Below, piece by piece: positions 33,663 to 42,646 of a stretch of DNA of 64,000 nt (within the stretch, counting starts at the first letter, position 1; every line of letters starts with the position of its first letter). This DNA is from Lentisphaeria bacterium. Its GTDB lineage: Bacteria > Verrucomicrobiota > Lentisphaeria > Victivallales > Victivallaceae. The stretch spans positions 55,411 to 119,410 of the forward strand of contig JALEMG010000050.1 of NCBI GenBank assembly GCA_022768375.1. Reading direction: 5' to 3'. Made by a program: the position numbers and the translations under genes. The notes beneath the pieces are model-generated. The model saw nothing but the letters and a program-made list of their open reading frames with translations, was not told the DNA's origin and searched no databases.

Positions 33663-35480
33663 TCACCGATCTTCCTGCGACATCTCCCGCACGTGCTGGC
33701 GGCGGCGTTCCAATTCGGTGAGCAGAATTTTGCGCAGGCGGATATTCTGCGGGGTAACTTCCACCAGTTCGTCGTCTTCGATGTACTCCAGCGCCTGTTC
33801 CAGCGACATCTTGCGGGCGGGGGCGATTTTCATATTGCGGTCGCTCCCCGCGGCGCGCAGGTTGGTCAACTGCTTGGCCCGCTGGACGTTGACCACCAGG
33901 TCGCCTTCCTTGCAGTGTTCGCCGACGATCATGCCCTCGTAGGCGTCGACGCCGGGTTCGATGAAAAACTCCCCGCGCTGCTGCAGTCCGTCGATGGCGA
34001 ACGGCAGCGCCTTGCCTCCGGCCATGCTGACCATCACCCCGTTGATCCGCCCGGGGATCGCCCCCTTGAACGGCGCATAGTGGGAAAACAGATGATTGAC
34101 GATCGCCTCGCCCTGACTGACGGTCAGCGCCTTGCTGCGGAAGCCGATCAGCCCCCGGGTCGGGATGTAAAAATCCAACACCTGCCGGTTGCCCCGGCTC
34201 TCCATCTGAATGAGTTCGCCCCGACGCAGACCGACCATCTCGATGATCTTGCCGGCGAATTCATTCGGCACATCCACGGTCAACCGCTCGACGGGTTCGT
34301 GCTGGACGCCGTCGATCTCCTTGCAGATGACCTGCGGCTTGCCCACTGAAAACTCGTACCCCTCCCGGCGCATGGTCTCGATGAGAATGGCCAGATGCAG
34401 CACGCCGCGTCCCGAAACCTTGAACGAATCCCCGCTCACCGCTTCGACCCGCAGCGCCACATCCCGCTCGGTCTCGTTGAAAAGCCTCTCCCGCAACTGG
34501 CGGCTGCTGACGTACTTGCCTTCCCGTCCGAAAAACGGGGAATCGTTGATGCGGAACAGCATGGACAGCGTCGGCTCGTCAATGGCGATCGCCGGCATCG
34601 CCTCGGGGTGTTCCGCGTCGCAGATGGTGTCGGAGATGTCGATGTCGGTGATGCCCACCACCGCGCACAGATCGCCGCACTCCACCTGACTTGTCTCCTG
34701 CCGCCCCAGCCCTTCGAACGTGAACAACTGCTTCACCGTCGCGGGCATGACCTTCCCGTCCCGCTTGATGATGCTCAGAGGCTTTTTGAGATCCAGCGTG
34801 CCGCGGTAGACCCGCCCGATCCCGATCCGGCCCACAAAGGTGGAGTAATCCAGCGTGGCGATCTGCAGTTGAACCGGGCCCTCCCGGTGCGGCGGCGGCG
34901 GCACCATGTCCACCATGGCGTCGAGCAGCGGGGTGAAGGATTCCCGCTTGTCGTCCAAGCTGCGCACCGCCCAGCCGTCCCGGCCGCTGGCGAACAGCGT
35001 CGGAAAATCCAACTGCTCATCCGAAGCGTCCAGTTCACAGAAAAGATCGAACACCTTGTTCTGGATCTCCAGCGGGCGGGCGTCCGGCTTGTCCAGTTTA
35101 TTGATGACCACCACCGGACGCAGATGAAGCGCCAGCGCCTTTTCCAGCACGAACCGGGTCTGGGGCATCGGGCCTTCGGCGGCGTCCACCAGCAGCAGCA
35201 CGCCGTCCGCCAGTTTCAGCACCCGCTCCACCTGTCCGCCGAAGTCGCTGTGTCCCGGAGTGTCGATCAAATTGATCTTGACGTTCCGGTAGGTGATGCT
35301 GATGTTTTTGGAGAGAATGGTGATGCCGCGTTCCCGTTCCAGATCGTTGTTGTCGAGGAAGCACTCCTCCACCACTTCGTTTTCCCGGAACAGATTCGCC
35401 TGCCGGGAAATTTTGTCCACCAATGTCGTTTTGCCGTGGTCAACATGGGCAATGATCGCAATGTTTCTGATCTCACGCAT
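33663..35480 (-). CDS. typA: ribosome-associated GTPase TypA/BipA
   Basis: 605 residues from ATG 35478-35480, giving [20 protein letters not shown]; a TTG four codons upstream has a worse ribosome-binding site. Motifs: [16 protein letters not shown] (G2), [14 protein letters not shown] (G3), [10 protein letters not shown] (G4), and the C-terminal TypA-specific part with [20 protein letters not shown] and the RGLIGFRS motif. It binds the ribosome like EF-G and is needed for 50S assembly under stress. Confidence 0.95.
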   Translation of the reverse strand: MREIRNIAIIAHVDHGKTTLVDKISRQANLFRENEVVEECFLDNNDLERERGITILSKNISITYRNVKINLIDTPGHSDFGGQVERVLKLADGVLLLVDAAEGPMPQTRFVLEKALALHLRPVVVINKLDKPDARPLEIQNKVFDLFCELDASDEQLDFPTLFASGRDGWAVRSLDDKRESFTPLLDAMVDMVPPPPHREGPVQLQIATLDYSTFVGRIGIGRVYRGTLDLKKPLSIIKRDGKVMPATVKQLFTFEGLGRQETSQVECGDLCAVVGITDIDISDTICDAEHPEAMPAIAIDEPTLSMLFRINDSPFFGREGKYVSSRQLRERLFNETERDVALRVEAVSGDSFKVSGRGVLHLAILIETMRREGYEFSVGKPQVICKEIDGVQHEPVERLTVDVPNEFAGKIIEMVGLRRGELIQMESRGNRQVLDFYIPTRGLIGFRSKALTVSQGEAIVNHLFSHYAPFKGAIPGRINGVMVSMAGGKALPFAIDGLQQRGEFFIEPGVDAYEGMIVGEHCKEGDLVVNVQRAKQLTNLRAAGSDRNMKIAPARKMSLEQALEYIEDDELVEVTPQNIRLRKILLTELERRRQHVREMSQEDR

Positions 35481-35557
35481 CTGAACTGTCAAACCTTATC
35501 AATCTTCCTCTGAATGTCTTGCGTTGTCCCCCAAGGCTCATTTTCGTATAAAGCCTC

Positions 35558-35585
35558 AAAAAAATCGCCGCGCATCCGGCGGCGA
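35558..35585 (-). terminator. terminator after the DUF2156 gene
   Basis: Minus strand: TCGCCGC (35579-35585) pairs with GCGGCGA (35565-35571), loop of seven, then seven T residues (35558-35564). It separates the mreB-DUF2156 unit from typA. Confidence 0.85.
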
Positions 35586-35610
35586 AAACTCGTCTTGTGA
35601 TCCCGGCGCT

Positions 35611-36507
35611 TCACTCCAGATTGCGCAGGAAGTACCGTTTGAAAAACCGTTCCGGGTCCAGCGAACGCTTCGCGTGGCGCAGCGTTTCCTCGTTCATGTC
35701 CTGTTCCCGGTTCATGAATTTGGCCTTGCCCCGCAAGGAGACCGCCAACTGCCATGTCAGCGTCTGGGACGCGCCCTTGACCGCGTGGTCCGCCTTTTCA
35801 AAATGGACGTCCACGGTGTCGGAAGGCATGAAACTGTAGACCGACAGCCCGGCCGGATATCCCGGTTCGGCGAACAGCAGGATCCCGTGCAGGTCCAACT
35901 CCTCGAAGTGATCCCACGCGCTCTGAAGCGCCAGCGCCTCCTCGTCCAGAAATTCGCACTGTTCCATCCGGGAATTGAGGTCGGCGGCCAGTTTCGCCGC
36001 GACGGGGATGTCGGCCCGGGTGATGCGGCGGACCTCGGCGTAAGGCCAATTCGCCTGAAACTGCTTGACCAGATTGTGCTTCTTGCGCAACTTCGGCCCG
36101 GTGAAACTGGCGATCTTTTCGATGGAAAACAGGTAGTCGATGGCCCCTTCGTCGTATTCCAGTTCAAAGAACCGGTCGCAGTCCGGATAATCGTCGAGAA
36201 ACGATTCCGGCACGTCGTAAATGCCGCCGTCGGTCAGCCCGGCTTCGACGAAAGCGCCGCTGATCCGGTACAGCAGTTCGGGATTGGTGGTCCGGCCCAG
36301 CGGATAGTGGATGATCCGCGTCTGCCTTTCGTAGACCACCAGCCGCCCCGCGATCTCCACGAATTCCAGACCGTAGGGCCGCCGGTACATGAACACATTG
36401 GGGAACGACGCTTCGCAACTCTGGCTGCCCATCCGTTCCAGCACGGCATCAAAACGCGCCCGGTCGGACAACTCCACCGGACGCAGAGCACTCAGGTCGA
36501 TTTTCAT
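35611..36507 (-). CDS. DUF2156 / phosphatidylglycerol lysyltransferase C-terminal-like protein
   Basis: 298 residues, two GNAT-like halves. Family features are RKKHNLVKQFQANWP near the middle, HFEELDLHGILLFAEPGYPAGLS (read in pieces) and the C-terminal KFMNREQDMNEETLRHAKRS. Single-domain DUF2156 proteins resemble the cytoplasmic aminoacyl-transferase part of MprF but lack its membrane flippase half, and no membrane segments are present here. Substrate unknown. It is 10 nt downstream of mreB. Confidence 0.85.
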   Translation of the reverse strand: MKIDLSALRPVELSDRARFDAVLERMGSQSCEASFPNVFMYRRPYGLEFVEIAGRLVVYERQTRIIHYPLGRTTNPELLYRISGAFVEAGLTDGGIYDVPESFLDDYPDCDRFFELEYDEGAIDYLFSIEKIASFTGPKLRKKHNLVKQFQANWPYAEVRRITRADIPVAAKLAADLNSRMEQCEFLDEEALALQSAWDHFEELDLHGILLFAEPGYPAGLSVYSFMPSDTVDVHFEKADHAVKGASQTLTWQLAVSLRGKAKFMNREQDMNEETLRHAKRSLDPERFFKRYFLRNLE

Positions 36508-36517
36508 ATTTTCCCGC

Positions 36518-37537
36518 TCACCAGTTGCGAATTTGCTTGAGCATTTCCCCGGTTCCGTTGACCACCGCGTAGAGCGGGTCCTCGGAAACGAACACCGGCA
36601 GACCGGTCTCCTCGGTGAGCAATTTGTCCAGCCCGGTAAGTTTCGCGCCGCCGCCGGCCAGCATGATGCCCCGGTCGATAAGATCGGCAGCCAGTTCCGG
36701 TTTGCAGGTATCCAGCGTCGCCCGCACCGCTTCCAGCACCATGGAAACAGGCCCCTGCAGCGCCATGCGGACCTCCGCCGCGCTGATGCGCACCATTTTC
36801 GGCACCCGGGCCATCATGTCGTAGCCTTTGACATCCATGCTCTCGTCGTCGCGCACCGGATAAGCGCTGCCGATGTGAATTTTGATCTGCTCGGCGACCA
36901 ATTCGCCGATCTGGAGACTGTAAGCCTTTTTCAGATGCTGGATGATCGCCTGATCGAAGGCGTCTCCGCCCACCCGGACGCTCTTGGCGCTGGCGATGCC
37001 GGAGAGCGAGATCACCGCCACCTCCGTCGTGCCGCCGCCGATATCCACGATCATGCTCCCGGCGGGGTCCGCCACCGGAAGACCGACGCCCACCGCCGCC
37101 GCCATCGGCTCCTCCACCAGCACGGCCTCTCCCGCGCCGGCATGCTTGGCGCTGTCCATCACCGCCCGGTGTTCGACCTCGGTGATGCCCGAAGGAACCG
37201 CCACCAGCACCCGGGGCCGCAGCAGCCGCTTGTACCACGGCACGGTACGGATCGCCCGCTGGATGAAATAGCGCAGCATGTCCTCGGTGACCTCGTAATT
37301 GGCGATGACGCCCTCGCGCATCGGACGGATGGCTTCGATGTTGCCGGGGGTCTTGCCCAGCATCTCTTTGGCCTCGTGCCCCACCGCCAGCACCTCTTTG
37401 GTATTGACCTTGCGGGCCACGACCGACGGCTCGTTGAGGACGACTCCCTGATCCCGGACATAAACCAGACAATTGGCGGTACCCAAGTCGATGCCGATGT
37501 GCGCCGAGAACATCTCTGCCAAAAACTGTGTATTCAT
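36518..37537 (-). CDS. mreB: rod-shape protein MreB
   Basis: 339 residues from ATG 37535-37537; upstream in-frame codons lie in the promoter/leader. Actin-fold motifs: AHIGIDLGTANCLVY (phosphate 1), VVLNEPSVVAR, VEEPMAAAVGVGLPV, SMIVDIGGGTTEVAV (phosphate 2) and MLAGGGAKLTGLDKLL (adenosine). It polymerises under the inner membrane to guide sidewall peptidoglycan synthesis. mreC/mreD do not follow; the next gene is DUF2156. Confidence 0.96.
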   Translation of the reverse strand: MNTQFLAEMFSAHIGIDLGTANCLVYVRDQGVVLNEPSVVARKVNTKEVLAVGHEAKEMLGKTPGNIEAIRPMREGVIANYEVTEDMLRYFIQRAIRTVPWYKRLLRPRVLVAVPSGITEVEHRAVMDSAKHAGAGEAVLVEEPMAAAVGVGLPVADPAGSMIVDIGGGTTEVAVISLSGIASAKSVRVGGDAFDQAIIQHLKKAYSLQIGELVAEQIKIHIGSAYPVRDDESMDVKGYDMMARVPKMVRISAAEVRMALQGPVSMVLEAVRATLDTCKPELAADLIDRGIMLAGGGAKLTGLDKLLTEETGLPVFVSEDPLYAVVNGTGEMLKQIRNW

Positions 37538-37627
37538 CGTGTTACGCCTTTTTTCTGTATCATTTTCTCCGGTCCACGCCCCATCCCGGCGGAGGGAACG
37601 CCGCTCAGGGCACTCCGACATGTGTAT

Positions 37628-37657
37628 AATATACACTTGCCGGACAAGGTTTTTCAA
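37628..37657 (-). promoter_or_regulatory. mreB promoter
   Basis: Minus strand: TTGAAA (37652-37657), 18 bp, TATATT (37628-37633); leader about 85 nt. Confidence 0.6.
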
Positions 37658-37708
37658 GTCTTCACCGGATAAAATCACTTTTTTTCCGCGCTTTTATCCT
37701 CCGGCGCA

Positions 37709-37737
37709 TTGCAAAAAAAACCTTGTCATGGTATTTT
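37709..37737 (+). promoter_or_regulatory. promoter of the heptosyltransferase gene
   Basis: TTGCAA (37709-37714), 17 bp, TATTTT (37732-37737), divergent to the mreB promoter. Confidence 0.6.
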
Positions 37738-37780
37738 ATGGGGCGTTGTATTTTCAAGTTGTGCGACAGAGAGGTCATTG

Positions 37781-38908
37781 ATGAGTGCAGAAGTTCGTTG
37801 TCAGGACGTGTCATCCCGAACGCCCGGAGTTTGCTTTTCCCCCCGCAGGGTCCCCGAATTCCGCAACGGGCTCATCGTCCGCATGCCCAATCATCTGGGC
37901 GACGCGGTCATGGCGCTGCCGGCGCTGATGTCGCTGCGGACGATTTTGCCGGAATACTGCGGGCTTTTCGTCATCGCCCCGGCATCCTCGGCCTCGCTCT
38001 ATCGGGCGCTGCCGGAGGTGGACGAGGTGGTGATCCTGAAGCATCCGCACCACTTTTATTCCGCGGCGGAGCGGCGGGAGATCCGGCAGTTGCGGCCGGG
38101 TGCGGCGGTGCTGTTCAACCATTCGTTCCGGGACGCGGTTTCTCTGCGTCTGGCCGGGGTGAAGTATCTTTACGGGGAACCCACCCGGTTCCGGGGCTGG
38201 CTGCTGACCGCGGGATTCCCGTTTCCCCGGGAAAAGGGGCGCGCCTCCTCCCATCAGGCCATGCGCTATCTGGCCATTGCCGAAGCGCTGGGCGGCAAAC
38301 ATCCCGGATCGCTGATGCCGCGTCCGGTCCCGCCCTGTCCGGCGGACGAACTGCCGGACACCATCCGGGACCTGCTGAGACACCCGCTGCTGCTGACTCT
38401 CGCCCCGGGCGCGGCCTACGGCGCGGCCAAACGGTGGCCGCAGGAGTACTTCGCCGCCGTGGGGAAATACTGGATCCGGCGGGGCGGCATCGTCGCGCTG
38501 GTCGGTTCGCCCGGCGAGTGCGGGATCTGCGCGGCGGTCGCCGCCGGGATGCCCCGGCACAAGTGCTTCAATCTCTGCGGGCGGACCGAACTGCCGGAGT
38601 TGATGCAGTTGTTCCGCTTCTCCGCGCTGGCGATGACCAACGATTCGGGGCTGATGCACCTGGCCGCGGCGCTGGACAAAACGGGGCTGACCGTATTCGG
38701 GCCGACCGATCCGGGCGACACCGGACCGCTCTCGACGAAGTGGAAAATCCTCTACTCCGGGGAACCCTGCTCTCCCTGCCTCCGCCGCGTCTGTCCCAAA
38801 GGCAACGCCGTTTGCATGAAAAAAATCACGCCCGCGCAGGTCATCCGGGTGTTGGTGAGAACGGCAAAGGAACTGCGCCTGCCGCTGGGCAAATACTTCC
38901 GGCGCTGA
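37781..38908 (+). CDS. glycosyltransferase family 9 (heptosyltransferase II-like)
   Basis: 375 residues from ATG 37781 behind GAGAGGTC. GT-B fold: RMPNHLGDAVMALPALMSL at the start of the N domain, then VLFNHSFRDAVSLRLAG, TLAPGAAYGAAKRWPQEYFA and the sugar-nucleotide block MTNDSGLMHLAAALDKTGLTVFGPTDP (read in pieces). These enzymes add ADP-heptose or similar sugars to lipid A inner core. A C-terminal cysteine cluster (CSPCLRRVCPKGNAVC) is typical of WaaF-like proteins. It stands alone and supports an LPS-containing outer membrane. Confidence 0.9.
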   Translation: MSAEVRCQDVSSRTPGVCFSPRRVPEFRNGLIVRMPNHLGDAVMALPALMSLRTILPEYCGLFVIAPASSASLYRALPEVDEVVILKHPHHFYSAAERREIRQLRPGAAVLFNHSFRDAVSLRLAGVKYLYGEPTRFRGWLLTAGFPFPREKGRASSHQAMRYLAIAEALGGKHPGSLMPRPVPPCPADELPDTIRDLLRHPLLLTLAPGAAYGAAKRWPQEYFAAVGKYWIRRGGIVALVGSPGECGICAAVAAGMPRHKCFNLCGRTELPELMQLFRFSALAMTNDSGLMHLAAALDKTGLTVFGPTDPGDTGPLSTKWKILYSGEPCSPCLRRVCPKGNAVCMKKITPAQVIRVLVRTAKELRLPLGKYFRR

Positions 38909-39088
38909 ACCGGAACGCGCCGATCCGGAGAACGTACTTCACGCCGGGATTCATGTGACTTCGCGCCGCAACCGGTGCGCTTCGCGCCCCCCGACGGTCA
39001 CTCCGCGGCGGCGGCACCGCTGAACCGCGTTCCGGCTGTCCGCCGCACCCGGTTCGTTTTGTGCCCCCGGCGGTCTCGCCCCCCCCGG

Positions 39089-39382
39089 TCACTCCACGGC
39101 GACGACGCTGTTGAGGGTCCCGAAGTCGTTGGAGACAAAGTTGGAATTGGAATCGTCGAGCAGCCATTCGCCGTCGACCACGAATTTGTACTCGTAGACC
39201 CCCGGCGGCAACTCCAGTTCACAGCGGTAGGCGGACGCCTCCGGCGTGTAGGTCATAACGGCGCGAACGGCGTCCCAGTCGTTGAAAACCCCGGCCAGAA
39301 CCACGGAATGCCCGGGCGCGGCGGCATGCGTGAAAACCACCTTTTTCCGCGCCGGACCGGAACCTTGCTGCACTTCAACCAT
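39089..39382 (-). CDS. stand-alone CBM48 / AMPK-type glycogen-binding protein
   Basis: 97 residues from ATG 39380-39382 (GAGGA upstream). Almost the entire protein is one carbohydrate-binding module of the AMPK-beta/CBM48 type: VVLAGVFNDWDAV, then ELELPPGVYEYKFVVDGEWL and DDSNSNFVSNDFGTLNSVV. Normally this module is attached to a branching enzyme, pullulanase or kinase subunit; here it is free and without a signal peptide. It may target glycogen or modulate another enzyme. Promoter at 39423-39451. The 38909-39088 gap holds nothing recognisable. Confidence 0.85.
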   Translation of the reverse strand: MVEVQQGSGPARKKVVFTHAAAPGHSVVLAGVFNDWDAVRAVMTYTPEASAYRCELELPPGVYEYKFVVDGEWLLDDSNSNFVSNDFGTLNSVVAVE

Positions 39383-39422
39383 AATGACGGAATCCTCAAT
39401 TGTTATTGCCGTACGTCCGCAT

Positions 39423-39451
39423 AATATAACTCCCGAACCGCTTTTTTTCAA
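39423..39451 (-). promoter_or_regulatory. promoter of the CBM48 gene
   Basis: Minus strand: TTGAAA (39446-39451), 17 bp, TATATT (39423-39428); leader about 35 nt. Confidence 0.7.
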
Positions 39452-39521
39452 TCCGAAGATGGCATTTTCCCGGAAGTTATGATATTTTATGAGGCATGAC
39501 CGCATTAAGAACGAAACGATC

Positions 39522-40418
39522 ATGACTGCGATGCCGAACACCATTCCCCGATTCGAGGTCTGGCCCGGTCCCATGGAGGGAGTGGGCCGCCCGGAGTTCG
39601 TCCGGGCGGTCAACGCACTGGGACTGACCGACCGCTGGATGACGCCGTTTCTGCGGCTGTCGCGGGAACTGCCGGCGCCGGGGAAACTGCGCCGGTGCGG
39701 AGAGGAATACTTTCATTCCGGTCTGCCGGTCGTACTGCAGTTGATGGGCGACGATCCCGTCCTTCTGGGAGCGGCGGCGGCGAAACTTCTGGAACTCACA
39801 CCCGCCGTCGGCATCAACCTCAATCTGGGCTGCCCCAGCGCCCGGGTGGTGAAAAACCGCGCCGGCGGGGGCGTGCTCCGGGACCCGGGACGGGCGGCGG
39901 AATTCTGCCGGACCGTCGCCGCGGCGTTGCCGCCGGGGAAGTTGAGCGTCAAACTGCGCGCCGGATTCACCGATCCCGGCGACATGGAGGAACTTCTGCC
40001 GCGCCTGGCGGAATCCGGCGCGGTGAGCCGGATATTCTTTCACTTCCGCACGGTGAGCGAACTCTACTCCCCCCTTCCTCCGTCGGAGCGGGAGGAACGC
40101 TTCGCCCGGGCGGTGCAACTGGCCGCGCCGGTGCCGGTCATCCTCAACGGCGACATCGCCGACGTCGCGGAGGCGGAAGCGCTGACCGCATCCGCCGGTG
40201 CCGCCGGAGTGATGATCGCCCGGCCGTGGATGCGCGACCCCTACCTGTTGCGGCGGTTCCGGGGTCCGGCGCCGGACCCGGAATCCGGGCGGGAACGCTT
40301 TTTTTCGGAACTGCGCCGACAGGGGGTGCGCGACGGCGCCCTGATCGAAATGGCCCGGCTGCTCTGGGGCGCCGACGCGCCGCGATTCCGGGAACTGCTG
40401 GCCGGAAATCTCAGTTGA
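39522..40418 (+). CDS. dus: tRNA-dihydrouridine synthase
   Basis: 298 residues from ATG 39522; in-frame ATGs at 39489 and 39531 are also possible and none has a strong ribosome-binding site. FMN TIM barrel: WPGPMEGVGRPEFVR, QLMGDDPVLLG, INLNLGCPSARVVKNRAGGG with the catalytic Cys, SVKLRAGFTD, FFHFRTVSE, VILNGDI and GVMIARPWMRDPYLL. It reduces uridine in tRNA D-loops, closest in style to DusC. The 3' end overlaps the convergent gene by 8 nt. Confidence 0.9.
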   Translation: MTAMPNTIPRFEVWPGPMEGVGRPEFVRAVNALGLTDRWMTPFLRLSRELPAPGKLRRCGEEYFHSGLPVVLQLMGDDPVLLGAAAAKLLELTPAVGINLNLGCPSARVVKNRAGGGVLRDPGRAAEFCRTVAAALPPGKLSVKLRAGFTDPGDMEELLPRLAESGAVSRIFFHFRTVSELYSPLPPSEREERFARAVQLAAPVPVILNGDIADVAEAEALTASAGAAGVMIARPWMRDPYLLRRFRGPAPDPESGRERFFSELRRQGVRDGALIEMARLLWGADAPRFRELLAGNLS

Positions 40419-41238
40419 GCGAACGGAGTTTCCCCCGGCGGCGGGGCGGTTTGCGGAACCCTCCGTCGGCGTCCACACCGGCGCAGAACCGCTCCGCTCC
40501 GGCGGCGGTCTGGGCGATGTTAAGCGCCAGCGCCAGCCGCCCGGCCGGGGTGACGTTGTCCAGCATCCGCGCTTCCCGGGCCAGACGGAACCGGCGGCCA
40601 GCCGGGGTCAGTTCCACGATGCCCCACTCCGCCGGGATCATCCCCGGGTCGATCAGCCCCGCCGGGACCGCGAGATAGCACAGATCGGCGTTTCCCGCCC
40701 GACGGATGTACTCCAGTTTGCTGCCCTGGGTGAGCAGTTTGATCTCCCGGTCCAGTCTGCGGCGGAGCCGGTGATACTCCCGATTGGTGCTGGCGGCGTA
40801 GTCCCACGTCCGGAATTCGCTGAAAAGATCGTCCGCCGCCGCCAGATGCGGTTCGGTGCGGCGGATCTCCGCCTCCAGCGCGGCTTTGGCCGTCTGCAGT
40901 TCCCGGATGGCCGCGATCCGCTCCTCCCGCCCGGAACAGTCCGAAAAACAGCTGTCGGCATCGTCGTACATCACCACCAGCGCGGTACGTTCCACCTCCA
41001 TGCCCCGGCGGGAACGCTCCGGCCGCCAGAAAGCCGCCGCCGCCACCTTGTACTTGCTCCGGCGGGTCGGGACATTCGCTGCGATGCCCGACGGTTTCAG
41101 TCCCGAAAGAAACGCAAACGCCGCCTGCTGCAGTTCGCGCTTGCCCAAAACGCGTTCCGACGGCGGCACCGGCGCCGCCGCTTCCTCCCGGGCCGCCTGA
41201 GCCGCCGCGAAATCGAAAAGGTCAAAGTCGTGATCCAT
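40411..41238 (-). CDS. uncharacterised protein, possibly nuclease-like
   Basis: 275 residues from ATG 41236-41238. Blocks: an Ala-rich acidic N-terminus, KRELQQAAFAFLSGLKPSGI, VPTRRSKYKVAAAAFWRP, TALVVMYDDADSCFSDC, a long helical stretch (EERIAAIRELQTAKAALEAE), DLFSEFRTWDYAASTNREYH and NADLCYLAVPAGLI...EWGIVEL. The last part recalls MmcB-like predicted nucleases (a read-out of an external value plus a plausible PD-(D/E)XK fold), but an E-x-K pair is not evident. Function not assigned. It is 14 nt downstream of a lipoprotein gene and ends tail-to-tail over dus. Confidence 0.7.
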   Translation of the reverse strand: MDHDFDLFDFAAAQAAREEAAAPVPPSERVLGKRELQQAAFAFLSGLKPSGIAANVPTRRSKYKVAAAAFWRPERSRRGMEVERTALVVMYDDADSCFSDCSGREERIAAIRELQTAKAALEAEIRRTEPHLAAADDLFSEFRTWDYAASTNREYHRLRRRLDREIKLLTQGSKLEYIRRAGNADLCYLAVPAGLIDPGMIPAEWGIVELTPAGRRFRLAREARMLDNVTPAGRLALALNIAQTAAGAERFCAGVDADGGFRKPPRRRGKLRSLN

Positions 41239-41252
41239 CACCGCCGCTCCCG

Positions 41253-41615
41253 TCAAAAATATTTTCCGTCCTTCGTCCCGAAAACCCAGTCTTTCTGCGC
41301 TTTTTTCTTCCGCAGATGCTCTCCCTGCCGCATCGACCGCACCGCCGCGGCGTCGGATTCGGAACCGCCGTTCATACGCCGCTGCTCCTCCTCGGAAAAA
41401 ATCGACGCTCCGTGCCTTTGGGGTTTGCGCCGGAAAATCAGGTCGAAAGCGGGATCTTCCGATTCCGGACCGATCTTCCGTCCGGCCCGGGCCGGGGCCT
41501 CGGCCTTCCGGGGACGGTGTTCCTTCGGCGGGGGTTGTCGGTCCAGATCGGCGGTGCTCCGACAACCGCAGACCAGCAGCAGTCCGATCATCGCCGCCCA
41601 TGCGTACTGCTTCAT
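41253..41615 (-). CDS. small lipoprotein of unknown function
   Basis: 120 residues. MKQYAWAAMIGLLLVCGCRS is a lipoprotein signal with lipobox LVCGC; Cys18 would be lipidated. The mature part is Pro/Arg/Lys-rich and disordered-looking, with EEEQRRMNGG and a basic end. Asp near the +2 region is absent (RS), so outer-membrane sorting is expected by the usual rule. The ATG overlaps the rlmN stop (ATGA). Confidence 0.75.
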   Translation of the reverse strand: MKQYAWAAMIGLLLVCGCRSTADLDRQPPPKEHRPRKAEAPARAGRKIGPESEDPAFDLIFRRKPQRHGASIFSEEEQRRMNGGSESDAAAVRSMRQGEHLRKKKAQKDWVFGTKDGKYF

Positions 41616-42646
41616 CTCTCCTCTCCTCCATGATTCACCCGTTCGGACCGCAACTGCCCGCAGGCGGCGGTGCTCCGTCCGCCGCGCTCGACCCGGCGGG
41701 TCACCCGGGCGCCCGCGGCGGCGACCCGCCGTTCAAACTCCGCAATGACCGGACGCTCCGGCCGCCGGAATTCGCTCCCGGTCTCGTTGTACGGGATCAG
41801 ATTGACCTTGGCCCGGTGCGCAACGGCGAGACGGCCCAGTTCCTCCGCCGCTTCCGGGGAGTCGTTGATCCCCGCCACCAGCGTGTATTCCAGCGTGTAC
41901 TGCCGCCCGTTGGACTCCCGGACCGCATCCGCCGCACGCAGGATGTCCTGGACCGGATAACGGAAATGCGGCGGGATCAGTTTCGCCCGGGTCGCATCGT
42001 CCGCCGCATGCAGACTGACCGCCAGATTATACTCCCGGCGCAGCGCGGCAAATCGCTCCATCCCCGGCACATAACCGCTGGTGGAGACCGTGATCCGGCG
42101 CGGCGACATCCCGAATTCCCCGGTCAGTCTGCCCAGCGCCGCCGCCAGTTCGTCGAAGTTCAGCAGTCCCTCTCCGATGCCCATGAACACCAGATTGTCC
42201 GGCCGCCCCGCCCGGGCGACGCCGCAGGCGAATTCCTCCAGCATCTCCTCCGCTTTCAGATTGCGCACCAGCCCGTGCCGCCCGGACGCGCAGAACCGGC
42301 ACCGCACCGGGCACCCCACCTGCGTACTGAGGCAGAACGTGACCCGGCCGTCCTCCGCCGGTAGGATCACCATCTCCACATGTTCGCCGTCATAAAGGGT
42401 CAACAGCAGTTTCTCCACCCCGTCCGGGGAGGCGACCGTCTCCGCGCCGCGGCAGCCGGGGGCGTAAAAATCGTTTTTCAGCGCGGTCCGCAACTCCGCC
42501 GGCAGATTTTTCATCGCGTCCGGGTCGCACACCGCGTGACGATAGAGCCAGGACGCGATCTGCCTCGCCCGGAACGCCGGGATCCCGCGTTCTCCGGCGT
42601 AGGCGGTCAACTCCGCTTCGCTCCGCCCCATCAGAAACGGTTTCAT
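41612..42646 (-). CDS. rlmN: 23S rRNA/tRNA adenine-C2 methyltransferase
   Basis: 344 residues from ATG 42644-42646, overlapping the TPR gene stop as ATGA. Radical-SAM motif TQVGCPVRCRFCASG, FMGIGEGLLNFDEL, ITVSTSGYVPGMERFA, AVSLHAADDATRAKLIP, EYTLVAGINDSPE and the resolving cysteine in RSTAACGQL. It makes m2A2503 in 23S rRNA and m2A37 in some tRNAs. Full set of catalytic cysteines present. Confidence 0.94.
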   Translation of the reverse strand: MKPFLMGRSEAELTAYAGERGIPAFRARQIASWLYRHAVCDPDAMKNLPAELRTALKNDFYAPGCRGAETVASPDGVEKLLLTLYDGEHVEMVILPAEDGRVTFCLSTQVGCPVRCRFCASGRHGLVRNLKAEEMLEEFACGVARAGRPDNLVFMGIGEGLLNFDELAAALGRLTGEFGMSPRRITVSTSGYVPGMERFAALRREYNLAVSLHAADDATRAKLIPPHFRYPVQDILRAADAVRESNGRQYTLEYTLVAGINDSPEAAEELGRLAVAHRAKVNLIPYNETGSEFRRPERPVIAEFERRVAAAGARVTRRVERGGRSTAACGQLRSERVNHGGEER

